Assembly: GCA_003427395.1 (NCBI GenBank) | Contig: BFEA01000797.1 | Location: 418,348 to 439,717 of the forward strand | From: Chara braunii | Taxonomy: Eukaryota > Streptophyta > Charophyceae > Charales > Characeae | Direction of reading: 5' to 3' | DNA length: 21,370 bases | Shown: one piece after another, positions 9,551 to 17,810 of the stretch | Layout of the letters: each line of letters starts with the position of its first letter | How positions within the stretch are numbered: the stretch's first letter is position 1 | Notes under the pieces: generated by a model | Database searches by the model: none | Told to the model about the DNA's origin: nothing | Seen by the model: only the letters and a program-made list of their open reading frames with translations | Translations under genes and position numbers: made by a program

Positions 9551-10212
9551 GCACGTACTCGATCTGAGTGTCCCTTGGCAAACCAAAATCAGTGTACTCA
9601 ATCTGGGTGCCTGTTGGCACAGTAAATTGGCGAAGATACTCAATCTAAGAGCCTGCTGGCAATAATTCTCAATCTGGGTGCCTGCTGGCACAATAACTCG
9701 GCAATGATACTCAATCTGACTGCTTGCTGGCACAATAATTCTCAATCCGGATGCCTGCTGGCACAATAACTCGGCAATGATACCCAATCTGAGTGCCTGC
9801 TGGCACAATAACTCGCAATGATACTCAATGTGAGTGCCTACTGGCACAATAAATCGCAATGATACTCAATCCGAGTGCCTTCTGGCACAATAAATCGCAA
9901 TAATAGCCAATCTGAGTGCCTGCTGGCACAATAAATCGCAATGATATTCAATCTGAGTGCCTACTAGCACAATAAATCGCAATGATACTCGATCTAAGTG
10001 CCTGCTAGCACAATAAATCGCAATGATACCCAATCTGAGTGTATGCTGGCACGATAGATCGCAATGATACTCAATCTGAGTGCCTGCTGGCACAATAATT
10101 TTCAATCCGGATGCCTGCTGGCACAATAACTTGGCAATGATACTCAATCAGAGTGCCTGCTGGCACAACAAATCGCAATGATACTCAATCTGAGTGCCTA
10201 CTGACGCAATAA
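9551..10212. repeat. 41-bp tandem array with TGCCTGCTGGCA core, about 16 copies
   Basis: The period is 41 bp (for example TGAGTGC at 9913 and 9954). Each unit has TGCCTGCTGGCACAATAA, then ATCGCAATGATACTCAATC. Some units lack CGCAATGATA and are shorter. The core TGCC-TGCT-GGCA is a small dyad. The period equals that of the CpG-dense array at 7.9-8.8 kb although the sequence differs. Minus-strand open frames across it are repeat translations. Confidence 0.94.
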
Positions 10213-10300
10213 ATCGACTTGCTCAGTTCAAGTACCTACGGCACAGTAAATCGACTTGCTCAGTTCAAGTGCGTACTGCACGGTAAATAGACTTGCTACG
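10211..10300. repeat. Short array of about 37-bp units
   Basis: Two and a half copies contain AAATCGACTTGCTCAGTTCA followed by AGTGCGTACTGCACGGT or variants. The AAATCG and TGC...GCA parts resemble the 41-bp array immediately to the left, so this is probably a diverged sub-branch of it. Confidence 0.75.
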
Positions 10301-10369
10301 TTCGCTCAGACATACAGCGTCCTTGATGCTCTTTGGCGCGATGTGTTCAGACGTCCGGTGACCTTGATA

Positions 10370-10755
10370 CTCATCGGCTTGATGCGCTCATATATACAGA
10401 TACTCATTAGCGCGATGCGCTCAGATACTCATTGGCGCGATGCGCTCAGATATACAGATACTCATTAGCGTGGTGCGCTCAGATACTCATTGGCGCAGGG
10501 CGCTCATATGTACAGATACTCATTGGCGCGGTGCGCTCAGATACTCATTGGCGCTGGGTGCTCAGATGTACAGATACTCATTAGCATGCTGCGCTCAGAT
10601 ACTCATTAGCGCAGGGCGCTTAGATGTACAGATGCTCATTAGCGCGGTGCACTCAGATACTCATTGGCGCATGGCGCTCAGATGTACAGATGCTCATCAG
10701 CACGGTGCGCTCAGATACTCATCGGTGCGGTGCGCTCAGATACTCATTGGCGCAG
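10370..10755. repeat. 58-bp higher-order array of alternating 25- and 33-bp monomers
   Basis: TACAG recurs at 10395, 10453, 10511, 10569, 10627 and 10685, exactly 58 bp apart. Each 58-bp unit holds two related monomers built on TACTCATTGGCGCGGTGCGC. One is followed by TCAGA and the other by TCAGATGTACAGA. Because 58 is not a multiple of three, the plus-strand open frame here cycles through frames and is not a believable gene. Confidence 0.93.
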
Positions 10756-10756
10756 G

Positions 10757-10905
10757 GCACACGCACACAGTAACCCTTGTGCTCTCGGTCGCGGCGCACA
10801 GGCATACGGTAACGCTTGTGCTCTCTGGCGCGCCGTACAAGCACACAGTAACCCTTGTGCTCTCTGGCGCGGTGCACAAGCACACAGTAACCCTTGTGCA
10901 GTAAT
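10757..10905. repeat. 39-bp tandem array, four copies
   Basis: CACACAG (or its variant) occurs at 10764, 10803, 10842 and 10881, a constant 39-bp step. Each unit has CACACAGTAACCCTTGTGCT, then CTCTGGCGCGGTGCACAAG. It follows the 58-bp array and shares the GGCGCGGTGC block with it. Confidence 0.93.
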
Positions 10906-10916
10906 GATGCACGCCG

Positions 10917-11310
10917 GGGATAAAAATAAAATAAAATAAAACCGGGGCTTATTCATAAGCGACCGGTCTGACTAAAGGGGGGGATGACGCAAGTGGGTAA
11001 GGAGAGGGAGGAAGAAAAGAGGGAGAGAAGAGAGCAAAGGGAGAGAGAGATAGGAGGGGAGGCAAGGGAGAGGGCTATGACCCTAGTGAGAACCAGGGCT
11101 ACCCCTTCCACAAGTTGCCCCACTCCTTTGCCTCTCCCTTGCTTGCCTTGTCTTTCTCCTTCCCTTACTTGTTCCAATGCTGCAGCTCCCGCTTGTCGTT
11201 CCGCCAGCGCTTCCGCATTCCCGCAAATGAGGGTTTCTCTCTCTTCTCAAGTGGCTCGGCCTCTCTTTTAGAGTGAAGAGACCGGATGATCGGGCAAGGT
11301 ACAGCAGTCC
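10917..11310. other. A-rich microsatellite, purine tract and inverted repeat, no gene
   Basis: There is an AAAAT-type microsatellite at about 10921-10942. A purine-rich tract at about 10997-11073 is followed by a pyrimidine-rich tract at about 11102-11170. GCAAGGGAGAGG at 11062-11073 is the exact reverse complement of 11131-11142, so the two tracts could pair. The plus-strand frame through here is repeat-like (Arg/Glu then Ser/Pro) and unlikely to be coding. Confidence 0.5.
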
Positions 11311-11875
11311 TTGGGCTAAAATTAGTATAGGCCTGTGCTAAAATTAGCACAGGCCTGCGCTAAAATTAGCGCGGGACTGGGACAGTCTCGACTTTGGGAC
11401 ATGAACAGTCAGTCCCATGTTAAAAATAGCACGGGCCTGCGCTAAATATAGCGCGGGCCTGTGCTAAAATTAGCGCGGGACTGCGCTAAAATTAGCACGG
11501 GACTGGGACAGTCCCGACTTTGGGACACNGGCCTGCGCTAAATATAGCGCGGGCCTGTGCTAAAATTAGCGCGGGACTGCGCTAAAATTAGCACGGGACT
11601 GGGACAGTCCCGACTTTGGGACACAAACAGTCAGTCCCGAGTTATAAATAGCACGGGCGCTAAATATAGTGCGGGCCTGTGCTAATATTAGCGTGGGACA
11701 GCGCTAAAATTAGCACGGGGCTTGGGATAAAAATAGCGCGGGCCTATGCTATATTTAGCCTATGCTAAAAATAACTCAGGCCTGCGCTAAAAAAACTCAG
11801 TCCTGCGCTAAAAATAGCGTGCCCTACGCTAAAAATAACACAGACTGGCACTAAAATTAGTGTCGTGCTAAAAGT
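11310..11875. repeat. Array of GCGCTAAAATTAGCGC-type dyads with GGGACTGGGACAGTCCC blocks
   Basis: Many copies of a roughly 22-bp unit (GGGCCTGCGCTAAAATTAGC with following GC) alternate with a larger block GGGACTGGGACAGTCCCGAC, then TTTGGGACA. The larger block occurs at about 11371, 11496 and 11596. Both parts are inverted repeats: GCGCTA/TAGCGC and GGGACT/AGTCCC. An N at 11529 sits at a point where two highly similar blocks meet, consistent with an assembly compromise. Units degrade toward 11870. Confidence 0.92.
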
Positions 11876-12231
11876 GGCCCGACTTTGGAATACTAAGGGT
11901 CGGTCTTGCCCTCGAAAACAAAACACCGCTCTTATCGCTAATAAGGGGTTCAATCCCGTATTCCCCCTTAACCATTTCGGGCCGTAGTCTCCCCGACACG
12001 GTGAGTCCGGTCCCAAGTGGTCAATTCTATTTTTCCAACTAACCCTTGGTCCGTTTTTAATACCGTTTGGACCGGGCCCTACTAATCTGGTCCTCGCAGA
12101 CGCGGCGGTTCAGCCCAAAAGCCATGATTCGATCTCCATGGGGCTGGACCGTCGCGCCGTCTTGTCCGCTGACTCGACCCAAGGGTCAAACCAACGTGGC
12201 AACATTCTGCTGATCGTGACAATATGCAATC
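11876..12231. other. Segment between the dyad array and the gag remnant, no gene seen
   Basis: No frame resembles a known protein and no tandem period is visible. On the minus strand it follows the gag remnant, so it may hold decayed gag sequence or the junction where gag was cut off. There is no zinc knuckle in any frame. Confidence 0.4.
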
Positions 12232-13199
12232 TTATGGCGTGGAGGCTGGCCGCGACGAGTCAACTATACGTTGACGCGGCGCGCCGCTGTCCGACACCGG
12301 GTTAGGCTTGATTGGCCTACTCATTATCTGTTTCATCCGTTCCATGTGAGCGGCCTGCATTTGGATCAAGTTGCTCATCCATTCGGATTGCTTGGTAGTG
12401 GCCGTATGGATCATCTGGGCAAGGTGTAAGTTAGTTATGGCCGGCGAGGGGGGTTCGGGTGAGATTCCGCTTTTAACAGTTGCGATCGATTGATTCACCG
12501 GGGTAGAGGAAGGAGAAGCCGGTAGGATATCGGAAACGATCCCGTCGGGAAGGTCATGGTCGGGGCGGGGATAAAACCGTTCGACCGCCTGCAACCATGA
12601 TCGCCTTTTGGTCGTTACATCCCGTATGGTATCTGTAATATCTTCGTCTCCCTGACTGATATATTTTTTTGTCTCAGCCATGTCCAACTCTAATGCTTTA
12701 GTGATGATAGCCGATAACTGGTGTGTTTTCGGCGGGACCTTTTTCTGCAGTTGCCTTTTAATGTCGGACTTTGTAGATGATCGATGAACAAATCTCGAGC
12801 GGATTTCTCGTCTCGCCTGGATTTGTCCAACGTAGTTTGAAATCGATCGACGAAATCGGGCAACAAGTCCCTTGGTCCTTGTGGTCGATTTTTTAGTACG
12901 TACCAGGCGGCATCTTCACTGACTGTATCGAATCGAGCCACGAAGGCTTGCTTGAAAGTAGCCCAATCTACCCACGTATGTTTTCTAAACCAGTCATGCG
13001 ACGTGTTGCGGAGTAGCAATGTTAGAACGCGGGGAAGATCGGCTACGCTGTAGTTTTGAGCTTCAACAGTTTCTAGCCAAGCCTCAGGATGGGTATGGTT
13101 AGGGAAGAAGGGAAAGGGGGCAGGAATGCTAACGATCACCCTAGTACCGTCCACCATTGGTACTGCGGGTGCAGCCGCACTAGACTGAGACCTGGTCAC
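12232..13199 (-). pseudogene. Ty3/gypsy gag, capsid part (truncated, one frameshift)
   Basis: This is the structural protein that would form the virus-like particle in the cytoplasm. From Met at 13199 it has a short low-complexity N-terminus and a proline-rich FPFFPN region. A capsid-like helical block follows with AWLETVEAQNY, LLLRNTSHDWFRKH, WATFKQAFVARFD and LLPDFVDRFQTTLDK, the W-F-F pattern of the retrotransposon gag family. A frameshift near 12775 moves the reading to a second frame containing KKVPPKTHQLSAIITKALEL. That frame ends in a Met-rich amphipathic segment (QMQAAHMERMKQIMSR) and a Ser/Pro tail at 12232. There is no zinc knuckle after it. Met 13199 is favoured because a primer-binding-site match lies about 80 bases upstream. 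Confidence 0.8.
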
Positions 13200-13281
13200 T
13201 CGGCGATCCCGACGAGCCAGTTGAGGACCTCTTCTACCTCTCGCCAGTTCGACTTACTATCATCAGAACCGACATGTGTCA

Positions 13282-13293
13282 GCTCGGATACCA
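13282..13293 (-). promoter_or_regulatory. Probable primer-binding site (initiator-Met tRNA)
   Basis: The minus strand reads TGGTATCCGAGC here, matching 11 of 12 bases of the usual plant retroelement primer site TGGTATCAGAGC. It lies 83 bases upstream of the gag start in the right orientation. The 5' LTR should lie just to the right, but I could not define its ends: the nearest candidate TG on that side is about 16 bases away. Confidence 0.6.
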
Positions 13294-14142
13294 ACCTCAC
13301 GCCCTCTCCTGTCTTCCGTTCGGAGTGTTAGGCGTACGGAAAGAGGCCCAGAAAAACAGCAAGATGGGGTGTGCCAAGGATTTTTTGAAATTGAGTGTGG
13401 GGACACTAATGGAATTGAAATCCCCCGTGTTAGTCCGATGAAGCAAGTCGATTGTTTTCGTGCGTCGCGGAATGCGCGCGTGGGTACGGCGCGAAAAATC
13501 CAAATTCAATCCAAAAAGTACTGTCGAGCTTCTCACCGGGCTACAGCCCGTCGTTTAGAATGGAAAGGCTTTGGCACGCGTCGCGTGTCCCGTTTTCGTA
13601 TCAAATCTCGTCGTCGTTCACTGGTCAATTCCGAGTCTGACGTGGATGGTCTCAGTCGCGTGGCACTTTCTTTATGCTCGTCTTCACTTCGCACACGGTA
13701 GTGAAAATCCTTGGACTCGTAGCGCTCAAAACGCTGAGGGAGCCAGTGCGAGGTTGATCCCAGGCGTCTTGTTTCTCGAGGCCGCCCGTGGTTTGGCTGC
13801 AGATGTCGGGCAGCATAAGGCAGATGGCATGCGCAGTGCACTCAGAGCTATAGATCTAGACACTCTTGCATTCTCGAACAAAATTCCGACAACAATCGTC
13901 TAATCAATGCAAAAGAGACGCGCATTTCCATACATTCATTCACTGTGGAAGGTGCGAAAAATGAGTCATGCACAGGAAAAAGATAGATTGCTCACACAGT
14001 ACACACGCATCCACCGTTCACAAGACAAGACGACGAGGTCCTTGCGTAGGAGGATTACCCAGGAAACTAATGAAAGAGTTCCGGAAGAAGTTCACTACAC
14101 CATTCCCATTCAAGAGAGAGACATTCATTCAGACGCATCATC

Positions 14143-14186
14143 ATGCCAAAGAGAGAGAGGGAAAGAGAAAGAGAGAGAGAGTGTGA
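14143..14186. repeat. GA-rich microsatellite
   Basis: A purine run of GAGAGAGAGGGAAAGAGAAA type with imperfect dinucleotide repeats. It has no coding significance; the reverse-strand frame gives a Ser/Leu run. Confidence 0.85.
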
Positions 14187-14751
14187 CGAGGGAGGAAAAT
14201 CAAAATAGAAGAGGAAAAGGTCCGGGAAGAGAGAAGTTCGGCGTTGCCGCTGTACACTCACGCCAGAAATACAGATCCGCAACAACAAAGGCGCATTCGC
14301 CGTTAATTCCAATATGGTCCCGGGCCAATCACTCACTCAACTCCGATCATTAATCCTCATACCCGCACCGACGGTCCCGGCCGCCGCGTGCTAACTCCCA
14401 CCAATGCGATCATCACCCCGCTTGACGTAAACTCCACTCGGCCCGCCCCGATCCCACAGCTCGTTGTGGCGATCAAGCGCGCAACCGGTCAGCCTATCGT
14501 CAGCCCGATAGGACTCTCCGACTCGCATCACAACACTCTGCCTAGCCACTGCTTCCCGGAAGTTGGCTCAGGAGTCGAGAACGTAAGAGAGATTTGCGGA
14601 CGCGCTTGCGGGTTTTATAGTTGCAACAGGGGAGATGGAACGGGGAGGAAGCGACCGGAAAGTTGAGGTGTAAGAGGAGAAGCAGGAGGAGAAGACTTTG
14701 AGAAGAATGCTCTACGAACACCATGTTGATCCCTCGAAACTCAAGGTTCAA

Positions 14752-14816
14752 CCAATCAGATTCGCCGCGCAATAGGAAGGTCATATTGATCCGCGCACCT
14801 GATTGGCGAGCGGGAA
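14752..14816. promoter_or_regulatory. Inverted CCAAT boxes beside a GCGGGAA word (tentative)
   Basis: CCAATCAG at 14752-14759 and its exact reverse complement CTGATTGG at 14799-14806 face each other. They are followed by GCGGGAA at 14810-14816. CCAAT boxes bind NF-Y, and GCGGGAA resembles an E2F site. No credible gene starts within the next few hundred bases in either direction, so a promoter role is speculative. Confidence 0.2.
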
Positions 14817-15445
14817 TTATTGATGGATCGACCGGGCGTCGTGCGCCACACTCAGAGGGTGAGAGGAGAAAAGGCGCGAGAAGTATCGCAAGACGGGTCC
14901 AAGATTCAGATGATTAAGAAAGGGAAATGGGCGCGCAAAAAGCAAGGCGGGAGAGAGAGAGATAGAGAAGAAAAACAGTTACGGGGAGAGAGAAAAAGGA
15001 GGGAGAAGGGAAGGGAGGCGCGGGAGGGAGCGATGCGGGGGACAAAGAGGAGAAAGCTCTGCATACGCGGCGTCGTCAACAAAAAAAGAAAGAAAAAGGC
15101 ACCGAAAACAGATGCAGCTTGCTTCTATCCTAATTCAAAAATAGAAATCACNATATCCGCGCGCGAAAAGCGACGCGGGAAAAAAAAATCCTACGCCTAT
15201 TCGTATTCACGCAAAATTCCGAGAGTTTTTCCCGACGCGCCCAAGAACATACACACAGTCGAAAAGGACACGTCGAAGTTCCGCTTATCCCAGAATTCCC
15301 AACTGTCGAGCCCAATTCCCAGTGCGCTCGCTAAGGCCCACGTAAATTCCCATGTATTTCCCGACTTTGCAAAAAGGAAAAACAGAACCCAGAAGTCGAA
15401 AAAGCTTTCAGAGAAAAGGAAAATGCGGCATCCGAAAACAAGAAA

Positions 15446-17203
15446 TTGAAACGGGGTTTTTCTGGGGTTGGTATGATACAAGCAAAAGAAGGGGTCCGAA
15501 AGATGGCACGGGTTCGGGAAGTGGTTTGTCACAAGAGCACGGGGGCTACATGTCAAAGGTCGCATGGGAAACAATACCTTTTCCCAAGCATCAGGGAGGG
15601 CTGGGGATTCTGGATCCAAGACAACAGAATCAGGCCCTGTTGGCAAAGTGGCCAATCAAGGAAGGCCCTGACCTCTTGGAATGAAGAACCATGGTTGGCC
15701 TTGGGTGTACGAATCTTGTGTGATGAATGGTCGTTGTGCAGACAGGAGGACGCTCTGGCTTGCTTACTGATACCATCGTATGTCAATAAACAACTGAAGT
15801 CGAAGTTCTGGAGTGATATTTTGAAGGCATGGAAAAAGCTCTTCCCAGTAGAGAGGGATCATCCGAACTCAAGGGATTCTGTTTTAGTAGAGATCTTGTT
15901 TGAAAACCCACATATAGCGGACATAGACAATAGTTCCTTCTTAGCTAATGGAGTTGTGGGACACTTTGGCAAAAGTTGGATAGAGAAAGGAGTAGTAAGG
16001 GTGAGATATATTTGGGATGAGATAAAGTTAGATTGGATAGATGTTGCAGAACTAAAACGGAAATTGCCAAGATTGAGGGGTGTCCAACAGAAATTCCAGA
16101 AATTGATAGCAGCTATTCCTAGTAGTTGGAAAAGAGCATTACGGTCAAAAGCTATACCGGTTGAAGGGTTATGGGGATCGAAGCTAAATGAGGAGGGCAA
16201 TGAGGAGATCTGGCAGATCTTAGGCTCTGCATTGGAAGGTGGGTTTGAAGCATATAGGTGGTATAGAGATGCTGACTTTTACTTCTCAAATGAAATTTAT
16301 CAGGGCAACAAAGCAAATCTGGAAGTTGTAACGGACCTAAATGAACTTCTGGTTACGGGTCCGTTGGCTCAGAGGAATGCATCTGGGGTTCCAACTAGGA
16401 GAAAGCTGTTAGCAGACAGAAGGACTCTCCGTTCCCTCGGCACCAATCCAATGACGGTGGGCTGGTATAGTAGTTCTGAAAAGCGAAAAACCGTTTCACT
16501 GGAGAAATATAAGCCTAAAGTAGGCACAGAAGTCCTCAGACAAAAGATCAAGAAGCACCCATTTGCTACAGTAGTAAAAAGACGAGCTGAACAAGGTCTT
16601 TTAGGTACACATCTCAAGAGATAATGCAAACACTGTGGGTGGAACTCAAAGGTCTCCCGTCACAGAGATTAGCCAGCATGCTGTGGCTTCAAGCAATATT
16701 GGCCACAGCTTCAGCAGTCAGCAGTCTGGTTAGTAGAGAAAGGAATGGAAATATCCACCGTATGTTCAAGATGTAGATGGGGATGGGAGACCACGAGACA
16801 CCTTTGGTTAACCTGCCCAGCGTCAAGGCGAATTTGGGACTGGTGGATTCAGCATTGGACAAGGTTCACAAGGAGTAGTTTTGATTGGTCTGATGACTGG
16901 ATTCTAACAGGTGGTGAGAATGGCAAAAGTGAATGGAAATATGTCGCTCAGGTGGCAAGAGCTATTATCATGAAGGTGATCTGGGACGACAGGAACAATC
17001 AGCTCTTTCGACGCCAGTGTATGTCAGACATGCAGATCAAGAAGCGTATTACTGCAGACTTACGCAGAACTATCATCTGTGATTGGAATCGACATACATT
17101 TCGGGGTATCAATCAGAACAAAAAAAAATGGTTTAAAGATACCTTGGGGAGGAATTCGGGATTGGCAGTGGTGGACAATAGGGTGAAGCTCTCCATCTGC
17201 TGA
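15446..17203 (+). pseudogene. LINE ORF2 C-terminal part with zinc knuckle (frameshifted)
   Basis: Plant-type L1 ORF2 normally supplies endonuclease and reverse transcriptase; only the part after the polymerase domain remains. It starts with YMSKVAWETIPF and KHQGGLGILDP...NQALLAKW, the usual post-thumb motif, in the frame ending at 15684. After a frameshift near 15675 it runs to TAA at 16624. It then continues in the other frame (LWVELKGLPSQRLASMLWLQ) and returns at 16745. The zinc knuckle is at 16763-16816: C-x2-C-x8-H-x4-C within CSRCRWGWETTRHLWLTC. A Trp-rich C-terminus follows (RRIWDWW, IWDDRNNQLFRRQC), ending at 17203. At least three frame changes make it non-functional. The family call is strong. 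Confidence 0.87.
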
Positions 17204-17664
17204 TGGTTATTGACCACGATAGGTCACGGGGAACGATTTAGTACTCCACCTTGAGCAGTATGGTAGGGAATCTACCTCTTAGATCACATGTTTGAGGAAT
17301 TTTCCCAGGATTATCCCTACGTTTACCTGCAAGGATAGGGTAAGGTCTAGATTTGCTTGGTTAGAGGAGGACAGGACAGGTAGATGTAGAGGGGAGCTTA
17401 GGCGCTAGCTTGGAGGCATTTAAGCTTCCACCTTTTTTCCTTTTATGAGCTCAAGAGTTGAATTTCTTTTTCCTCTTTTTGGAGAACGACTGAAGTAGGG
17501 AGCAAGTGTGGGGACGCTGGACCCGGTTTCCAGTACAAAGCCGATATGGGATAATTGGCTCCATCATCCGGGTAGAATTGTGAGGTCCCCGGCCTCAACT
17601 TGTTTCACTAAAAATAAAAAAATAAATAAAAAAAGAAGAAGAAGAAGAAGAAGAAGACAACAAA
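15446..17664 (+). mobile_element. 5'-truncated L1-type LINE with A-rich/GAA tail
   Basis: The region holds the end of a LINE ORF2, about 400 bases of 3' untranslated sequence (17204-17609) and a tail of AAAATAAAA-type sequence followed by about seven GAA units (to 17657). Homology begins after the polymerase domain, so most of the element is missing at the 5' side, as expected when target-primed reverse transcription aborts. I could not identify a convincing target-site duplication: the sequence left of 15446 does not clearly repeat right of the tail. The right end abuts U2 snRNA-like sequence. Confidence 0.8.
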
Positions 17665-17810
17665 AACTTTTCTCGGCCTTTTGGCTAAGATCAAGTGTAG
17701 TATCTGTTGGTCCAGTGATTCTGTTCTCATCAGTTCAACATCTCCTGGGTAGTCCATTGCACCAGGTGATATTATTAAATTAGTTTTTCTGGGCCATAGA
17801 GGGGTCACAC
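17665..17810 (+). ncRNA. U2 snRNA-like copy with intact 5' stem-loop (probable pseudogene)
   Basis: U2 snRNA pairs with the intron branch point in the spliceosome. From 17669 to 17708, 40 consecutive bases agree with the 5' end of plant U2 as I know it. They include the stem-loop I sequence CGGCCTTTTGGCTAAGATC and the branch-point recognition GTAGTA at 17697-17702. A 17-base insertion at 17709-17725 then separates CTGTT from CTCATCAGTT and repeats CTGTT at its end. Stem-loop II sequence is altered. The region before the Sm site is recognisable as GATATTATTAAATTAGTTTTT, but the Sm site lacks the usual ATTTTTG. Upstream there is LINE tail, with no plant snRNA promoter box (TCCCACATCG) or TATA visible. 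It is most likely not expressed as functional U2. Confidence 0.75.

Larger units (their letters stand above)
13294..15445. other. About 2.1 kb without a convincing gene; probable LTR position at its left end
   Basis: The left part is where the 5' LTR of the gag remnant would be, but no matching LTR copy exists in the window. Several open frames exist on both strands, but their translations are either Arg/Lys/Glu-rich products of GA-rich DNA (14.9-15.1 kb) or unrecognisable. GA microsatellites lie at about 14143-14186 and 14948-15035. Two E2F-like GCGGGAA words are at 14810-14816 and about 15176-15182. One N is at 15152. This is probably old, decayed repeat or intergenic DNA. Confidence 0.4.

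Noticed and set aside
9536-10147. Two minus-strand frames of repeated LCQQA-type peptides
   Set aside because: Products of the 41-bp array; interrupted and without a start context.
10440-10904. Plus-strand 154-codon frame
   Set aside because: It is a translation of 58- and 39-bp tandem repeats; the peptide repeats follow the DNA period, not a protein design.
7860-10905. CRISPR array
   Set aside because: Repeats are directly contiguous without unique spacers and the window is eukaryotic.
13571-13903. Plus-strand 110-codon frame with an Ala/Leu-rich end
   Set aside because: No recognisable family and overlapping frames on both strands of similar length. It lies where the retroelement 5' LTR should be.
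14820-15449. Plus-strand 209-codon frame, very basic
   Set aside because: Mostly Arg/Lys/Glu from GA-rich DNA with an N inside. There is no recognisable fold and it ends exactly where LINE homology starts, so it is likely chance openness.
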